From Arbacia lixula (lineage: Eukaryota; Echinodermata; Echinoidea; Arbacioida; Arbaciidae), in assembly GCA_963669155.1 (NCBI GenBank), contig OZ022576.1, forward strand, positions 529,001-593,000: 64,000 nt of DNA, given 5' to 3'. Each line of letters starts with the position of its first letter. The stretch's first letter is position 1. Made by a program: the position numbers and the translations under genes. The notes below the pieces were generated by a model, which was given only the letters and a program-made list of their open reading frames with translations, was not told the origin of the DNA and did no database searches. Below are positions 1 to 15,112 of the stretch, in pieces.

Positions 1-3000
1 TGACTTATGTAAAGTAACCGAAATGACCATAACAGGCAGATAACCCAATACCACACTAGACATGCTAGAAGGACCAGCCGATTGATTGTTGTCCCCGCCC
101 TACATACAGTTGAGATTTCCTCGGGAACGGAAATCGCATTGGCAAAGAGAATATGATTATTTAACCAATTTCTGATATCGAGAGAAAACAAGGCCAGTGG
201 ATTAGGTTAAAGCAGGACATTTAATTTTTTTTCTTTTCATGCATTTCTGCGTGGATGTAATTACTCCCAGGTCTTTGGTGATGAACTTTTTCAGAGTTAA
301 AAAAAGGTTGACGGCACTTTTTAAAATGGCCCCACACGATTACCTTCGCTTACCACACCTCTATAGACAGGTGGCGGTCTCTTCTAAGCGAACTGTATTC
401 CTCCCTAAATCTAACCGAATGTAAGATACTGATGTGTCCTTTCTTTCCGCTAAAATGAGTTTGCTTTTTAATACGTATAACATCACCGATGTTGCATATG
501 CAAAGTCCGTTGTTTGGTAGAAGCATGGAAGAGATTGATTGTATAACAATATTTGGTTGAACTTCTCCCACTTAATGAATGCGTGTAAGAAAAATTGAGA
601 TGAACACAGTCATTCTTTTTTCATTCAAAGCCGGACGCATATAACATAACATTTGCTCATCAAATCTCTGTTAAACTACTTAATCGTGTTAGTTTGATCA
701 TATCATAGAACGTAGGATACGAGTGCAATCATCGAAAAGCAAATTATAACATAGGGATTATATATATAATATATAGCGATAACGAAATTGTATCTATCGA
801 GATATAATTTAGAAATCGGTGAAAGTGCATAATGCGGCAATATGTTAATTCCTCTCGTGAACTTCAAAAGCAGAGAAGGCTTCGATAATGCATTTTGTGT
901 CCCGAGGCCTGGGTCTTGGGTCTTGGGGGTTAGGTATGGGTGCGATCTTTATTCCATCATAGGCCTGCTTCCAGAATGTGAATGACATTTCTTTTCAAAC
1001 TTAACCTGTCAGATAGTACAGGATATATATCAGGTCTGGCTGCAGCAGACTATGTGCTCTCAAAATCTTCCCTGGATCATGGACGGACCAGGAGAGGAGG
1101 ATACAGTCGTGTTACCAAACGAGTCCCGGGAGACGAGGGTGCTTGATTGGGATAGTTGGATTAATAATGTCCAACAACCTGAAACGAAGGCTATTTAATC
1201 GGTGAGATCAAGACGGGCCGGTCCAGACAGACCTCACGTTTCCGCTCACCTCACTGCTCACTCGCAGATCCTGCACCCATGGTCGCATGGAGTAGAGAAC
1301 AATCCAAAGCAGACCGCAGCTTACACTGCTCTTAACCCTCACATCTTGAACCTGTTCTTCAGCCATCGGTTACTACGGTGACTTCCCGGAACAGCGTAAT
1401 CTCGCAGTAATAGGTCCGAAGTGAAAGTAGGACGGTGGGCATTATATCCTCAATAAAGGAGGTAATAGTTATGAAAAGGGGTAGAAAATGGGCTAACCAT
1501 TTATTCTACGTGTCACGATGGATTACGGAGCTATCGGGAAAGGATCTGGCGGATCATGACGTTTCTCTTCAATGACAAGAACGTGTCTTGTGCAGTTGAC
1601 AGATGCTGTTAGGATTCATGTGAAGTCTCTGCATGCCACTATCCCGTGTTTGTTCCAGTAACACACACACATAGCATATTGACATGGTAGGGCAGGACGT
1701 TGTCTCACACGGAAGGGGTTAAATACATGTTATTTTGTAGATCACAACTTGTTCTTACTGCTTCATGAAGCCGGCAACGTAACCGAAAACCACTTCTACA
1801 ACGACCCTCCGTGTAATCAGACCTGAAATCTACTTTTCGCATGAGTTTGATGTCGATATACCTGTGTACTGCAATATCCATTCTCATTAAATTAACAATA
1901 TGTCGTAGCATCAATCGCTTTCCATAAGTATATACGAGCCTGCATATTTACACTTATATTCGTCTCCAATGTTAAATAGGGAGATAAAAGGGAGAAGTTG
2001 AAGAGGAGGTATAGTATAAGGAGAAAATCCCAAGATAGGAAACTAGGGAAAATGAACTACAAGAATTAAGATTTAAAGAAAGAGAAGAAGAAAACAGAGA
2101 GAGGCAGAAGAACAAGGAGAGGAAGAAGAGGAAAAAGGAGACACAGTAGTAAGACAAGAGAAGTGGTGGAAAGGGAGAAACATAGAGGCATTAAGAAGTA
2201 TTGAGTCGGACTCTAACATGGTGAGCAATTGTGGCGGACGTAGAGAGTTACTCATATTACTCCAGGGCCTATTAGCGATGAAAGGCGACTCCGATTTACG
2301 GATGACGTCACAATTGTCAGACGGAAAAAACACATCATACACTATACGACCCAACAACGACGAAGCACACGTCGCTGATTGATGTAACCATGTAACCCTT
2401 TCGAGATGATCACCGTCGTGTGCATTATTTGGTGATAGATCGCATTAGTGCATGTATCAAGTATTCAAAGGCTTGTTGATAGTGGAAGATTTGAACAAAA
2501 TGGTCATTGTGATGAGCAATATCCATGGTAACTGTTTGTTTGCTCATGAAGTGACATCGTCTGGTCTAAGATGCCAGTCTACAGCAGCAGCCCAGTTCCA
2601 TGGTCAAAACTTTGGAACTAATTTGGTGGAAGAGCATACCATTATGCATTATGCTTCGACCTCGTCCTGTCGCAATGGTCGTTGTGGAAACCAGTGCGGT
2701 CAATTCAGCTCAGGAAAAGGAAACATTGAGACTATTAAGAGAGGACAATCATTACGGTTATGAGGCGTTTATCACATTGAACTTCTAACCTTTAGCCTCT
2801 TATCCAATCACCTGCCTAATTCTGTGTCCTTTTTAAAGTATAAACAGGCCTATACAGGCGTGCAATATTGTTTGAGGTAGCTGTAATACGAAAATCTAAA
2901 CTAAATTACGAAGAACCCAAAAGGTTTGTCCGACCAGCTCTGAATGATTACTCTGAATGATACTTCAAAGATTAATTGTTGCATGCTCTTTAACAGGATT

Positions 3001-4340
3001 GGGAAATAGTATTGTGTTGCAACATTTAGGATTTTAAACGGATTGTCTTCTTCTTATTTGGAACAAACTTGCCTGAAAACAACCGATTTATTCCCTCTTT
3101 TTCCCTAAACCTAGCACCAACTTCAGAAGAACGTTCCCAAGATTTATGATCATGATGACAAATTAGCAATCGAAATCCAAACTGCAACAACTTTAGAAAA
3201 CATTAAAAAAAAACGATCAATCGCATAATCAACACAACGTCATTACTAATATGCTTATTAGCGACAGAAAAGCTATATGTCATGGCACCATCTATGTTCC
3301 ATTCGTTTTCACGAGAAGAACATTAAAAAGTATACGGGGGGGGGGGGGGGAGTCCCCCTACTGAGGATTGCTGCCCCTAGTTGCACTCCGAATTGTATTT
3401 GTTCTCAACAAGTATGGTAAATATTATTGCCCAAAATATTTGCGAATTGTTTTCTGTGGGAGGTGTCGTGTCCCGTTTGTGAGTACAAGCATGGTGATGG
3501 TGCGACGGGTTCGAAGCCTTCTCCACGTTGTTTTGATTAAAGGCCGCAGCCGGTAATCACACGGTTGGCTGGCAGCCAGCTTTCATCGGAGAGGTTCCCC
3601 GTCACTCCCCGGGCCCAACTCGCTCTCCTCCTCTGACCTAGTATCGCCTTTCCTCACGTCTTCCGCCCTAGCGAGATGTGGTCCACTGCACTCAGTCGTG
3701 TAAGGATCCAACTCCGGGATGACTAGACATCCAAGCCCAGGGAGAAGCTACCAACATTTATGTTCATACATGTTCTCGCATCTTGACCCCCGGGTCTTGC
3801 CAGACTCGTTGGTTACATTGTCTAGCCCCAATCCCATCTCTCTTGTTCACCCATTCTTCATCTCCCGTTCTGCTTTATGTTCATAGTTTCATAGTCTATG
3901 TTTGATCTGCTGTTGTTTTCTTGTGAGCCCGAGGCAGTTTCTCACGTCTCTTCTTCCGGTCTCATAACCAGTACGTAAAGTAACTCGAACGGGTCAAAGT
4001 GCTTCGAAGGAGGGGGATATTTATAACGTGTGGATTTCACCCACCATCCAGTCTTAGCTCTCGTTATGATACAGTTTATTTCTTTGTTTCCTCCTCCTCC
4101 TCCTCCTCCTTCTCCTATCCTCCTCCATCTTTCTCTCTTTTCCTTACCAGCATTTTCTTAAACACTTCCCAGCTTGTTAAATAGCATTGTATTATTTCTT
4201 GCAATGATGCATTAATTGACTTATGTATATACAGATCGGTGTATGTTGCACAATGCGTTGCCGAAACAAAAAGAAATCACAGAAATACAACCACAAAATA
4301 CTTTCACGAATTGTTCATGTTTTGTTCTTTCCTCTATCAG
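1..4340. other. Upstream of recognised TGFBR2 exons; no supported gene
   Basis: Mostly AT-rich with many short spurious frames. A short 5' exon of TGFBR2 (Met plus a few residues, ending in phase 1) and the promoter are expected here or beyond the left edge, but no candidate stood out. A G13-14 run lies near 3337-3350 and a CTC-rich tract at 4088-4135. Confidence 0.5.
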
Positions 4341-4576
4341 TCGCGGTGGTCGCTCTAGCCAGCTGCATGGGCGTGGCTTCAGCCGTGCAGTGCCTAGAGT
4401 GTGGCGACTCCCCGGTCGAGTGCGATGCCGAGTCGTGCCGGCCGACCAACTGCTCTGGGACCGCTGAGTGCGATGGCTATTGCCTAGCCGCCATCTTCGA
4501 GGACGCGGGGATGTCGCTCGGCATGTACGCCTGCATGAACAACACACTGGAGAGCACGTCGGACAGATATTGTCAG
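4341..4576 (+). CDS. TGFBR2: TGFBR2 coding exon 1 found: signal peptide end and ectodomain
   Basis: Encodes [15 protein letters not shown], a signal-peptide core with a plausible cleavage after ASA, then VQCLECGD and further cysteines. It ends at CAG before gtaagt, phase 0. The left edge is set by tttgttctttcctctatcag ending at 4340. Alternatively the reading frame stays open upstream to ATGs at 4223 and 4253, giving a long basic leader (MRCRNKKKSQK...) before the hydrophobic core. The splice reading is preferred because of the strong acceptor, but both are possible. Confidence 0.82.
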
Positions 4577-7500
4577 GTAAGTTTGCTTTAAATATTGCTC
4601 TTCATGCCTTCCATCAAGTTTTTTTTAAGACGCAGGCCTTTCATTCGGCATTTCGCATGTGTAGATTAAAAAAAAAACTTGATAGCAGGGCGGTAAGACG
4701 TCCATTGTCGAGTTGGAAAGTTTGCTTGTAAGTCTTGAGTGCATGCCTTCCATTTCGAATTTACTTAATAAAGTCTTTGTAACATTTGTTTTCTTTCAGA
4801 TTGTTTTCTAATCCAACGATTAGCCACAATGACGCAATGCGTGGAACCAGTTGCGTTCATTTAAGTAGAGTCAAGAGGGCTTTCCAGTTTATCGTTAATT
4901 TAACCCTCCCAGTACAATAGGTGCATGAAATGTGTAATTAAGCAAGACTTTTCTTGACTTGGTACTGAGAGGGTTAACCAGCTTGGTTTTGTGTCCACAG
5001 GTCCACCCAGACGAAGCAAGCTATATATCAGAGGGTTCTCACACCTGTATCTGCGTCAGCGATGGTTGTAACGGAGTTCTGTACTTCGCAGACGCTACCC
5101 TGCCCGAAGACCCCACCACACCATCCACTAACTCCAAAACCAAAACTACTCCGACCGGGGGCACAGGTAATCGGGCGTGCGATGTCGGAGAATGTGTGAG
5201 AACAAGAATGACGGGAGTTAATAGTTGTGGTGATGAAGCAGCCTTTTATAATTGCATCCAGGTATCGCAAGGGCCTGCTCACACATGATGCGTATGCGTC
5301 ATGTGCCAAATCATTGCGCCACACATTGCGTCATGGTCTTGCGTCAATATATCATTCTCAATTGAAGTGAATTTGCATTTAGTCTACACCATGGACGCGA
5401 CACTATAGTTCTTTATGGTACATCCATTTTCATTGCCCTTTCATTGATAAATGTTGATACATTGACGCAATGCCTTGACGCATCCTGTGTGGACCAGAAT
5501 ATATCAGATGTATTCAAGCGCAAATAAATACTTTGTTGCATATAATTATGATACCATGTATTGACTTGTGTGCTCCACTGTGTGCCTGTGTGTGCATGAA
5601 ATTGGTTGTACATGTTCCCAAACACAATATGCCATTTTACCTTTAATGTCGCACGACGCTTAAATCATTCCCTATTTGCCCCCCAAAATAAACCACAAAT
5701 ACACCCTAAACCATTTCTAACTCGAGTGACGAATAATTTGACATGATATTAAGTCAGATGAAAATGAAATCAATTGCGATTGCCATGATTGCCGCTGCTC
5801 TTCCCGCATGGATATGCGAGTAGTATTTAATGATTGAGTCATCTGATCCCTTATACTATAGATTGTTTACATCTGGGTCAATTTACGATTAATCACTAAT
5901 AGATAATGACAAGATTGATTGTAATGAATAAACCAGAGTCTAAGGATATTAGTGATGACACTCTGCCTCGTCTTGTTCCCCAGATCTGGTGGCGCCTGGT
6001 GGAGGAGGAGAAGGCAAGGGCGTGTTGCTGGACCGCCAGATCATCGTGATTGTGATCTGCTCTGTGGTGCCGGCCGTGCTCCTGACCATTGTGATCGCCG
6101 TGGCGGGCTACATCCACATCACGCGCTACCGCCAGCCCATGCTCGACGACCTCAACACACAGACGCAGACCAGCAACACGGAAAGCACCAGCATCGACAT
6201 GACCACAGACGAGAGTGAGACGAAACGGCTGGGGCTGGACACGCCGCCGGACAGTCCGCTGCACCTCAACGGCAACTACCTTCCCATCACGCTGGACACT
6301 CTCATCGGCAAGGGTCGCTTCGGCGCCGTCTGGAGGGCCAACTGGAAGATCAACAACGGCACCAAGGAGAGGGTGGTGGCCGTGAAGGTGTTCCTGGAGT
6401 ACGACTCGGCGTCATGGAACGTCGAGAAGGAGCTCTTCACCGACCACTCGGTAATGATGAGGCATCAGAACATCGTGCAGTACATCTCTGCCGAGGTCAG
6501 GCGAGTCAGCATCACCAACCCGACGCGGCAGTACTGGCTGATCACCAAGTACTACAAGAACGGATCTCTACATGAGTACCTGCGGCAGCGCACTGTCAAC
6601 TGGATTGACCTGTGTAAGCTGTGCGGCACGGCTGCCCGGGGCCTGGCTCACATGCACGCCGAGACCTACGGGTCACAGGGCCTCCACAAGGTGCCCGTCG
6701 CCCACAGGGATCTCAAGAGCACTAACATCCTGGTCAAAGATGACGGCACCTGTACGATCGCAGACTTCGGACTGGCCATTAGACTGGATCCACAGTCATC
6801 AACAGACCAGCTGGCCAATAGCGGACAGGTAAGCAGCATCATGATCATAGTAATACAGCACTGCTATCAGTGCTACGCCAGCAAAAATGAGCCAGATCAC
6901 AATTTTGAATTGCTCATATTTTCATATCAATGAATTAATCTGTTTATTGCATTTATCAAATCATAATTAGGGTTCACGCTTTATTATTCGGTTTGCAAGA
7001 TGTGGGCTCACCATCAGAGGTATAAATGCTTATGGTCTGTGTGCATCACTGGTGCAGCCAAGTGCCACTGACACATACAAGAGCTAAAACATTTTCGTCT
7101 AATTTTGACACCTAAACGTCCTATGACAAGTTATATTACTTATTCGGTAAGAGCTTAGTTGATTTTTACCTGTGGCAACTAAATTAAGAAATATGAGTTC
7201 AATAAGAGCAGACACGGGATCTTCCGTTTGTTAAGCAGCCATTGTGAAAGACAAGTAATACTGAAAAGAGGTTTGATATTTTGGAGAGAATCTGATCACA
7301 CATCGCGATGTCATTGCCATGGAAACCGACGAAGAGATCAGATTCAGACGCGTTGAGATGTATTCCAAAGATTGGTAACTTCCTGCAACGATGTCCTCCA
7401 AATATAAACGGGTAGGGTCACAGTCGCTGATGCACGTTATACTCCCGCCATTGCCATAGCATGAGGAATGTAGAATTGTATGTTCAATGTATGTGTATAT

Positions 7501-10500
7501 TCAATGAAAAGGTGTTTCAACGAAGTACACGCATTTGCAGTGATTTAGGTCGAGCTCCTTCGTTCATGATTTGGCACGTTGAAATTTGTGTTTTTCTGTA
7601 GAACAACTCGCTAATAGTTTGATTCATTGCACCTATGGTATGGCGGTGACTTATTAATAACAAATCATTTATCAACATCAGAAACAAGCACTATGTCCAC
7701 GATTGTAGTGATGCTGAAGAAACTGATGAAGAATTGCCATGTCGGTATCATGTCCTCAAGTGGAGAGAGAGAGAGCGAGAGCTGTCAGGAAGAAGAAATG
7801 AGGTTAAGAGCTGCGGGATCAGTGATAGGTGATACATTACGAGTGACGCTTGAATGTAGAAACTTTCCCCGCAACACAACCGTCAGGCGTTAGGGTGAGG
7901 AAAATGGAGGTCATCAGCTTGTCTCTCATGGTCATTAGCGATTGTTGAGAACGATGACTCATGTACACTCAGGTATCTATAAACACAAAAATAGATATTA
8001 GAAGGCTCAGGAAAACATTTACATTGTTCCGTTCAAATTGCTCCTGACATTTATGATTAGTTCTCAGGTAATAACACATTGTTATTGATAAAGCTTTGTT
8101 GAAAAATGATTAGGATTGCTTAAAAACGTCCACTGATCATCTTAACGTACTTTGAAAACAAAGTTTATTCCGAATATAAACATCATCGGATGTTAAATAT
8201 AGCTCAGGTTCGTTTAACAGTAATGTAATGTAGAAAGAAATTTGGCTTTGTTCGGTTGATGCAAATTTCTTTCACAGCCATCGACAATATTGTATTGAGT
8301 CCAAATGTTCTGGAGCATTTAATAGAATTACACGCTGACATACAATTTATGGTAATGGTACCGATGTGATTCTCAGAAAGGAAAAATGATAACATGAAAT
8401 ATGAAAGGGCAGAATTCCTAGCGTGGGTACAAACCGCAACAAATAACCAAGTAAACACTAGCATTCCCTAGCTGTACAGAGGTTGCCAGTAGTTACAGCG
8501 TAGGCGATGACACTGCTTACTTGAAGGGTACAAACAAGAATTTTACGCGGGAAGGAAAATAAATGCAAAACATGGAGTCACAATGTAATGCCAATGAATG
8601 GTGTATCAATGCATAGGCCTATATATAATGTATGTCCTTAAATGGTGTGTGCGTCATCTTAACTAACTGTGAACGTATCATATAATGTGGCGAAATTCAA
8701 GAAATGGTACGATAAATGTTCAAAAAAAAATCACGGTCTTTATTATACCAGAGAGTTGGGAGTACTCCCATACCCCTGATTATACAGAGTTTCTCCGCGC
8801 GAATGTACAATGTTTTCCAATTTGAGGAATCGGTAGAGAGCTTTCATGAATCTTTATATCGAAAGCAGTCATCGAAATATCTCTATGCCCCCCCCCCCCT
8901 CCCACCTCCGCAGAAACAACGCGTCGCTTCTGCATCCGTCATTGTCAGCTTCTCACAGTACTCTCATCAAGATCGCCTTTGTAGCAAATTGGCTATCGCA
9001 TAACAAAGCTCACCAGCATTTATAAAAAAAGACAGTGGGTCTATTCTTCACTGACAAAGTATTTACGTGCGTATGTCATTCTCAAAACTTGTTTTGAAGT
9101 ATAAGATTGCATACGCCTGTTCATGCTTATAAAACGATATATAAATGTGTTTTAACGGGGAGAAGGTTCACTTTCGGTTAAACCGAATGCAATCGTTTTA
9201 ATGATTAAGATAGGTATTCGACTGCCAGTTGATCTATAAATCTAGTATGATGTATCTTGCCTTCAATCATATAATTCAAGAGTTGAGAGTTATACAAAAT
9301 AATGTTCGAATGGGAGAGGAAGCGAAATACACGTGCGCTTAATGTTCTATATTGATCTTGCACTATTCCAGTCATTCCAGTGAAGCGACTGGAATCGGGA
9401 ACAGATTTTGTTTGTATAGTTCTCAACTTTTGACTCGCTGCTTTGATTTCGGAACTAATTGTTTCCCTCCTCAGCTTTAAATCATCACATAAGGAAAAGA
9501 CTTGGACGACCAGGATAGATTCTGACAAGAAAAATAGACAAATGGGATGAATTATTGACGTCCTGACCACTGGTTCAAAAGGACCATCGAAAGAGAGGAA
9601 CGGGAACAGGGAAGCGTTTTAATGTGGGCGTCATTATAGTACAAGGATCGTTTCAGTCCCATCTGACTTTTCTTCTTAAGTAAATAATCGTTTAGCGAAG
9701 AGAGTATTGCTTTGTATCGTACTGCATCAATGCCTTTAGGAGTGATGATAGAGACGGACCCCACAACCACATAATGAATACATGTACTCTACACTTGAAT
9801 GATATACTATGAAGGATAAGGCGAATACATTTTGTTCTTTTCTTGTCTTTGTTATTGTTATCAACTAATCCCAATAAGAAATATGTAGCACTGGTCTGGC
9901 GCCCAGCCATTTTGATCGTAATATACCTTGTGACAACATCTTTATAATAAACATGGCAAAATACTGACAAGCCTTAAGGCTTCGAAATCTTGGTAATGAT
10001 TAAATCGCGACCATGCAAATATAATATAAAATCATAATAGCTTGCACGCTTACGTCACTGATGCTTATCAAAAGAGAATCTGTGTTACACGATCTTTCGC
10101 GAGTGTGAAATATACGTTTGTCTGATGATCTGATTGTAACCTTACGTCTCAGTTATGACGTCAAACCTACCCTGGAACATAATTGGTCGTAAGTACATCG
10201 ACGTGACTCGAGAGGCCGTCCACAGGATCCATATTACGCATTCATGTTGGCGTGTCACATTAAATCTAAACGTGATGTGTTCATTCAATCATTTCCCTCT
10301 TACAGTCTGTGGTAGTTTATATTTCAAAGAGTCATTGTAACGTCTATCGTAATGGTAAAACATGTGGAGCTGTGATTGATTGTTTTTGATTTGCTGCTTG
10401 TTTATATTGCGCTCTTCTAGAGGACAAGACAGTATCATCATGGTCTCTGATATCATGATGTACAAACGTCTAAAAAAGAACACCTTTACTACTAATCATT

Positions 10501-13144
10501 GCCAATGTTACTGCCTTAAGTAAATGCATCTTAAAATGATAATGCTTCAGTAAAATGCACTGACAGGGGTATGGGTGTTGAAGGTAAAGAAAAACCAGAA
10601 GAAAAGATAACCTTATAATATAGAAAGTACTTTAACGTTCTTGTAACTATGTGTTACGTGCAATATGACGCGTATATCATTCCAAACAACCAGCTTCTGT
10701 CATTGAACATCCTCTCTGCTCGTGACTTAGTAGCGTACCGATGAATTAAGCTGAATGAACCTGACAAAGTGGAGAAGGAAATGCCCGACCCTGGAGGGAT
10801 AACACTCAAAGCACACTCTAAACCCCTGAAGCTCCCTGGATCATGGCGATGATAACTCTTCTGCTTCTGATGTTATGACAAGGGATGACACAGGATGAGC
10901 ACCCACTTGACGTGTTGTCATAAATGTGTTTGTTATGTCTGTTTGGGCTTTGTTTGCCTCATTAGGACGGCACGAAACAGGTGAAAAGCTATGGCAACCT
11001 TGTGGGTTTTGTTTGGATAATAGCTTCCACCTGTTTGATTAGTTTGCGCGAGGAAAGAGAGAGATTAGCGCTGTCATTTAAAAGTGGTTGCAAAACGTGA
11101 TTCATCCATAACTCGATCCGTTCCTTTATGTTTCATACCGCCTCCTCATCCTCTTTATCTTTTAACTTATTTTCATGTATATAAATCAAAGTATATTGTA
11201 CTTTTGCGCGTAATGGTTATTACCGCTTCTCATAATATTGCCGTCTCATTTTTATTCATTTTGTTCTAATAGTGCTTTCTGAAATGATCTGACATTAAGA
11301 ACGTAATATTTCACCCACTTTACCGAAAAATTAACGTTTATTATTCCCATTTCCTTTCTTCTCATATTGTTGTCTCACTTTTGTTCCTGCATCTAATCGT
11401 GATTTGGGAAATGATCTGACATAAATAGTCCAATAGTTTACTCTATATGAGAGTAAAAACAAACGTGTGTTACTCCAGTGTCCTATACTACTATGTTAAA
11501 TGACACTTAATGTCCTCCAAAGTTTTATTTGTTTGCGAGGCGTTTAGTCATGCAAAGATTTATCGAGTGTGTTTATTCATGTTTGGACGTTAGGCAGTGG
11601 AGGTGTAATACCTAGTTCATTAAACAACATAAAACATAATGGTTTCATAAAGGTGTGTCAAACTCTTTAAGATCGAAGTGAGTTTCCTTTCATCATGTTC
11701 ATGGTCTCTACTCGGGAAACACGACTTCACATTGCAACATTGGTGTCGAACCATAGTCTTAAGTGCATCCAAGGAATTAAAGTCTGACCCTCTCAGTACC
11801 ATAGCTTCATTAGACGTAAAACAACTCATGAGTGTTCTCATGGCTTGGTAACCACGTGTTACTTTGCAATACCAGGATAAAACACCATTGAAACAAGTAC
11901 AAATCAACACACCATCACAGAAAAAGGAAACTCCATTGTTCACTGGCTCGCTTTGCATTGTCACGCGATGACGGGCTGAAGAAATATTTAGCAAACTTTC
12001 CCTTCCGACAAGCCCTCTGAGCTGCCCATAAATAAACAGTTTGGTTCCCGAATGTACTAATGTTTACCCACAAATATGTAAGCCTGTGCTCAATTATTCT
12101 CGCACAAATGTTTGGGTAACTGTGATGACGGTTTCGATGGGAGTGGGTGAGGGGGGGGGGGGGGATGTCCACGGGTTATTACGAAAATAAGACAATAAGT
12201 ATGTGATTCTTTGTTATAATGATGTAGACAGAAGAGTATGTCCTTATTTCCTGTGAAGTTGAAAAAAAAACCTACAGTTTACTGACATAATGATTGTTTA
12301 CGCGTCAAGTTAAGAGAAGCCCATACTAAGAAATTAGGTTTCAGCATAACTAATATGTGTTAAAGAGCCCGGGCTATCAAACATACAATACCGCAATTAA
12401 GTGCTTGGATACGTTGTTCTAATAATGTTTAACATGTGCATTCTTTTAACAGTTATTTATACAAATTGATAAACAATTTTTGTCTGATACTGAATGGGTT
12501 CAAGAATCACACACTTTCTTAGGTCAATACTCTTCCTTTCCCTCCACCGATTCCTTACATCCTTCAGGTATAAGAACACCGTGCTAGTTAGTAGGAACAG
12601 CCCAGTGGCGTATTTCTTGTTGTTGTATATGACGATTTATGTCAAACATGTTTTTAAAGACCGCCGTATATTCAGACCAATTGCTGTCCGTAAAGGCCAC
12701 CCGTCTGTAAAGGCCATTTAATTTCAATCTTCTCAAACTGTCAGCTGTGCAATTATAACATGAATAATGTACCTGTCTGTAAATACCACCTGTTTACTGT
12801 TACCATTATGGTTATAGGCATAATTGTATATGAATACTTCTCTTGTAAAAACAGTTTCCCTTATTTCATCTTTGTTTCAGTATAAATATTATCTTCTCCA
12901 TGTGGTCACGCCTCACTACATGCCACCGATACTTTTATGGTTATCCATGACATATCTTGAATAGTGTCGGTGTCTTCCATTTTAGATTAATCTTTCCTCA
13001 TTGATGTTATGCCAGTCTTATCTATATATAGCACTGTCACTTGTTATACTGTAAACTTCTTTGTAATTCAGCTCACGAGCTGTGATAATGATTATTGATG
13101 ATGCGATGATGATGATTATGATGATGATGATGATGATTATCATG

Positions 13145-13179
<35 letters not shown>

Positions 13180-13182
13180 TAT

Positions 13183-13226
<44 letters not shown>

Positions 13227-13227
13227 A

Positions 13228-13292
<65 letters not shown>

Positions 13293-14541
13293 TTGTTATT
13301 ATTATTATCATTATTATTAGCATTATCAATACAACAATGTTTCGTGTATTGAAACGACTTTCATACTTGTGTTTGTTTCTGTATCTTGACCAGGTGGGTA
13401 CACCTCGCTACATGTCTCCCGAGGCCCTGGAGTGCAAGGTGAATCTTCAAGACATCGAGTCCTTCAAGCAGATGGACACTTACGCCTTGGCTCTCATTCT
13501 GTGGGAGATCACGTCCAGGTGCAACCTACTCAAAGGTACGGGATCCAAAGAGCGCGTTCTCCTTGTAGGCAGTGCCATGATCCATAAGAAATGTCTAAAC
13601 TTTATGCTTTCATTTGTGTTGAAACGTGTTGAACGCGGAAACAAGCTTTGAATTTCAACAGAAAGCCACTTAAACTGAAACGAAGTTAATTTGACCTACT
13701 TCTATGTACAAATGAATGAATGCAAGCAGGGCAAGCGACACACAGACCCTGCAAAAGAAACGGATGATTAGATAGTAGAAATACAGAGGATGTAGACAGT
13801 ACGTGGTGGTAAGAAAATAATTAATCAGAAAGGAGATGGTGGAAGTGTTTATAGTCATGATGGTCCTTGAGAAGATTGTGAGCGACCCTTTTTGTTGGTA
13901 ATTATCATCTTTTCCTTTTCTCTAAAACAGGGTTATAGAAATAAAATCATATATTGATGCGATCAAATCGTTTCTTTCTAATGGAAGTATGGTCACAGTG
14001 TTCCCAAAACATTTCCCCCCCAAAACGACAGTGGTGGATGGGCCCATGAACACCCCCACCCCCCCCCCCTCCTTTCCTTGCCTGTTTTCTATCACAAAGC
14101 GAGAACACATTGCGATGGACAATGATGGACGTTGTTGACAGGGTCCTAACAAGATCGTTTACCATTACCTTGTAATAACAATCATGCACTCGCGTCCACT
14201 TCTAGCATGACTAGGGCGTTTTAACATAAAGTAGGGGAAAGAGAAGACACTGTTTTTGAAGATGATCGTCTGGTGGGCCAGGTAAGAGCTTCCGCCCTCT
14301 TCATGTCTGCACACCATAGATGACTACGCCTCCGCTCCGGTCCAGTCAAACTGTTTGTTCTTTTTCAAAGAAACGGGCGCATAATGGCCTCGTCTGTGAT
14401 CTCTGTGAACTGTCTCGACTTTGTCATCTCAAATTAGATTATTTGAAGCGCATCCTTCCAATCACATGTAGTGGTACTACACTCACAAATACATACACAC
14501 GCGCACAAAAAAAAAAACATATACACATACACATTACACAC

Positions 14542-14633
<92 letters not shown>

Positions 14634-14636
14634 ACA

Positions 14637-14668
<32 letters not shown>

Positions 14669-15050
14669 CACACACACCTATACACACACACACACACGCG
14701 TACATACACGCACGCACACGTACAGGCGCGTTCAGTCATTACAGTGGATGAAAAGTTTGGTGAAGAGGCTCAGACGGTATTGTAGGCGGTTTTTGTCGCT
14801 GAGATGCGTGATCAATGAGGAGATGTATGCATTTGCTTTCTGGCGCAATGTCCGGCCAAGTTTCCTTCAATTTCCGCTACTAGAACTCATGCCCCGAAGA
14901 ACCCATCTAAGTCTGGGCAGGGGTATGTCATGTCGATGTTGTCTCACTCGTCTCGAGACATCTAGGGAATAATGACTAATAGGGTAGGCATACGTTACCT
15001 CCTCTGTGGGGCGTCTGAAACATAGCCACTCCCCCCCCCCCCCTCTATCT

Positions 15051-15112
<62 letters not shown>

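Noticed and set aside
9205..9570. 121-residue minus-strand frame in a TGFBR2 intron
   Set aside because: No recognisable motif and no supporting context; it lies antisense within the intron. Probably chance.
11620..11994. 124-residue minus-strand frame in the same intron
   Set aside because: No family recognised; composition not distinctive.
14320..14785. Long His-Thr and Cys-Val open frames on both strands
   Set aside because: Produced entirely by the CA microsatellite; no unique coding sequence.
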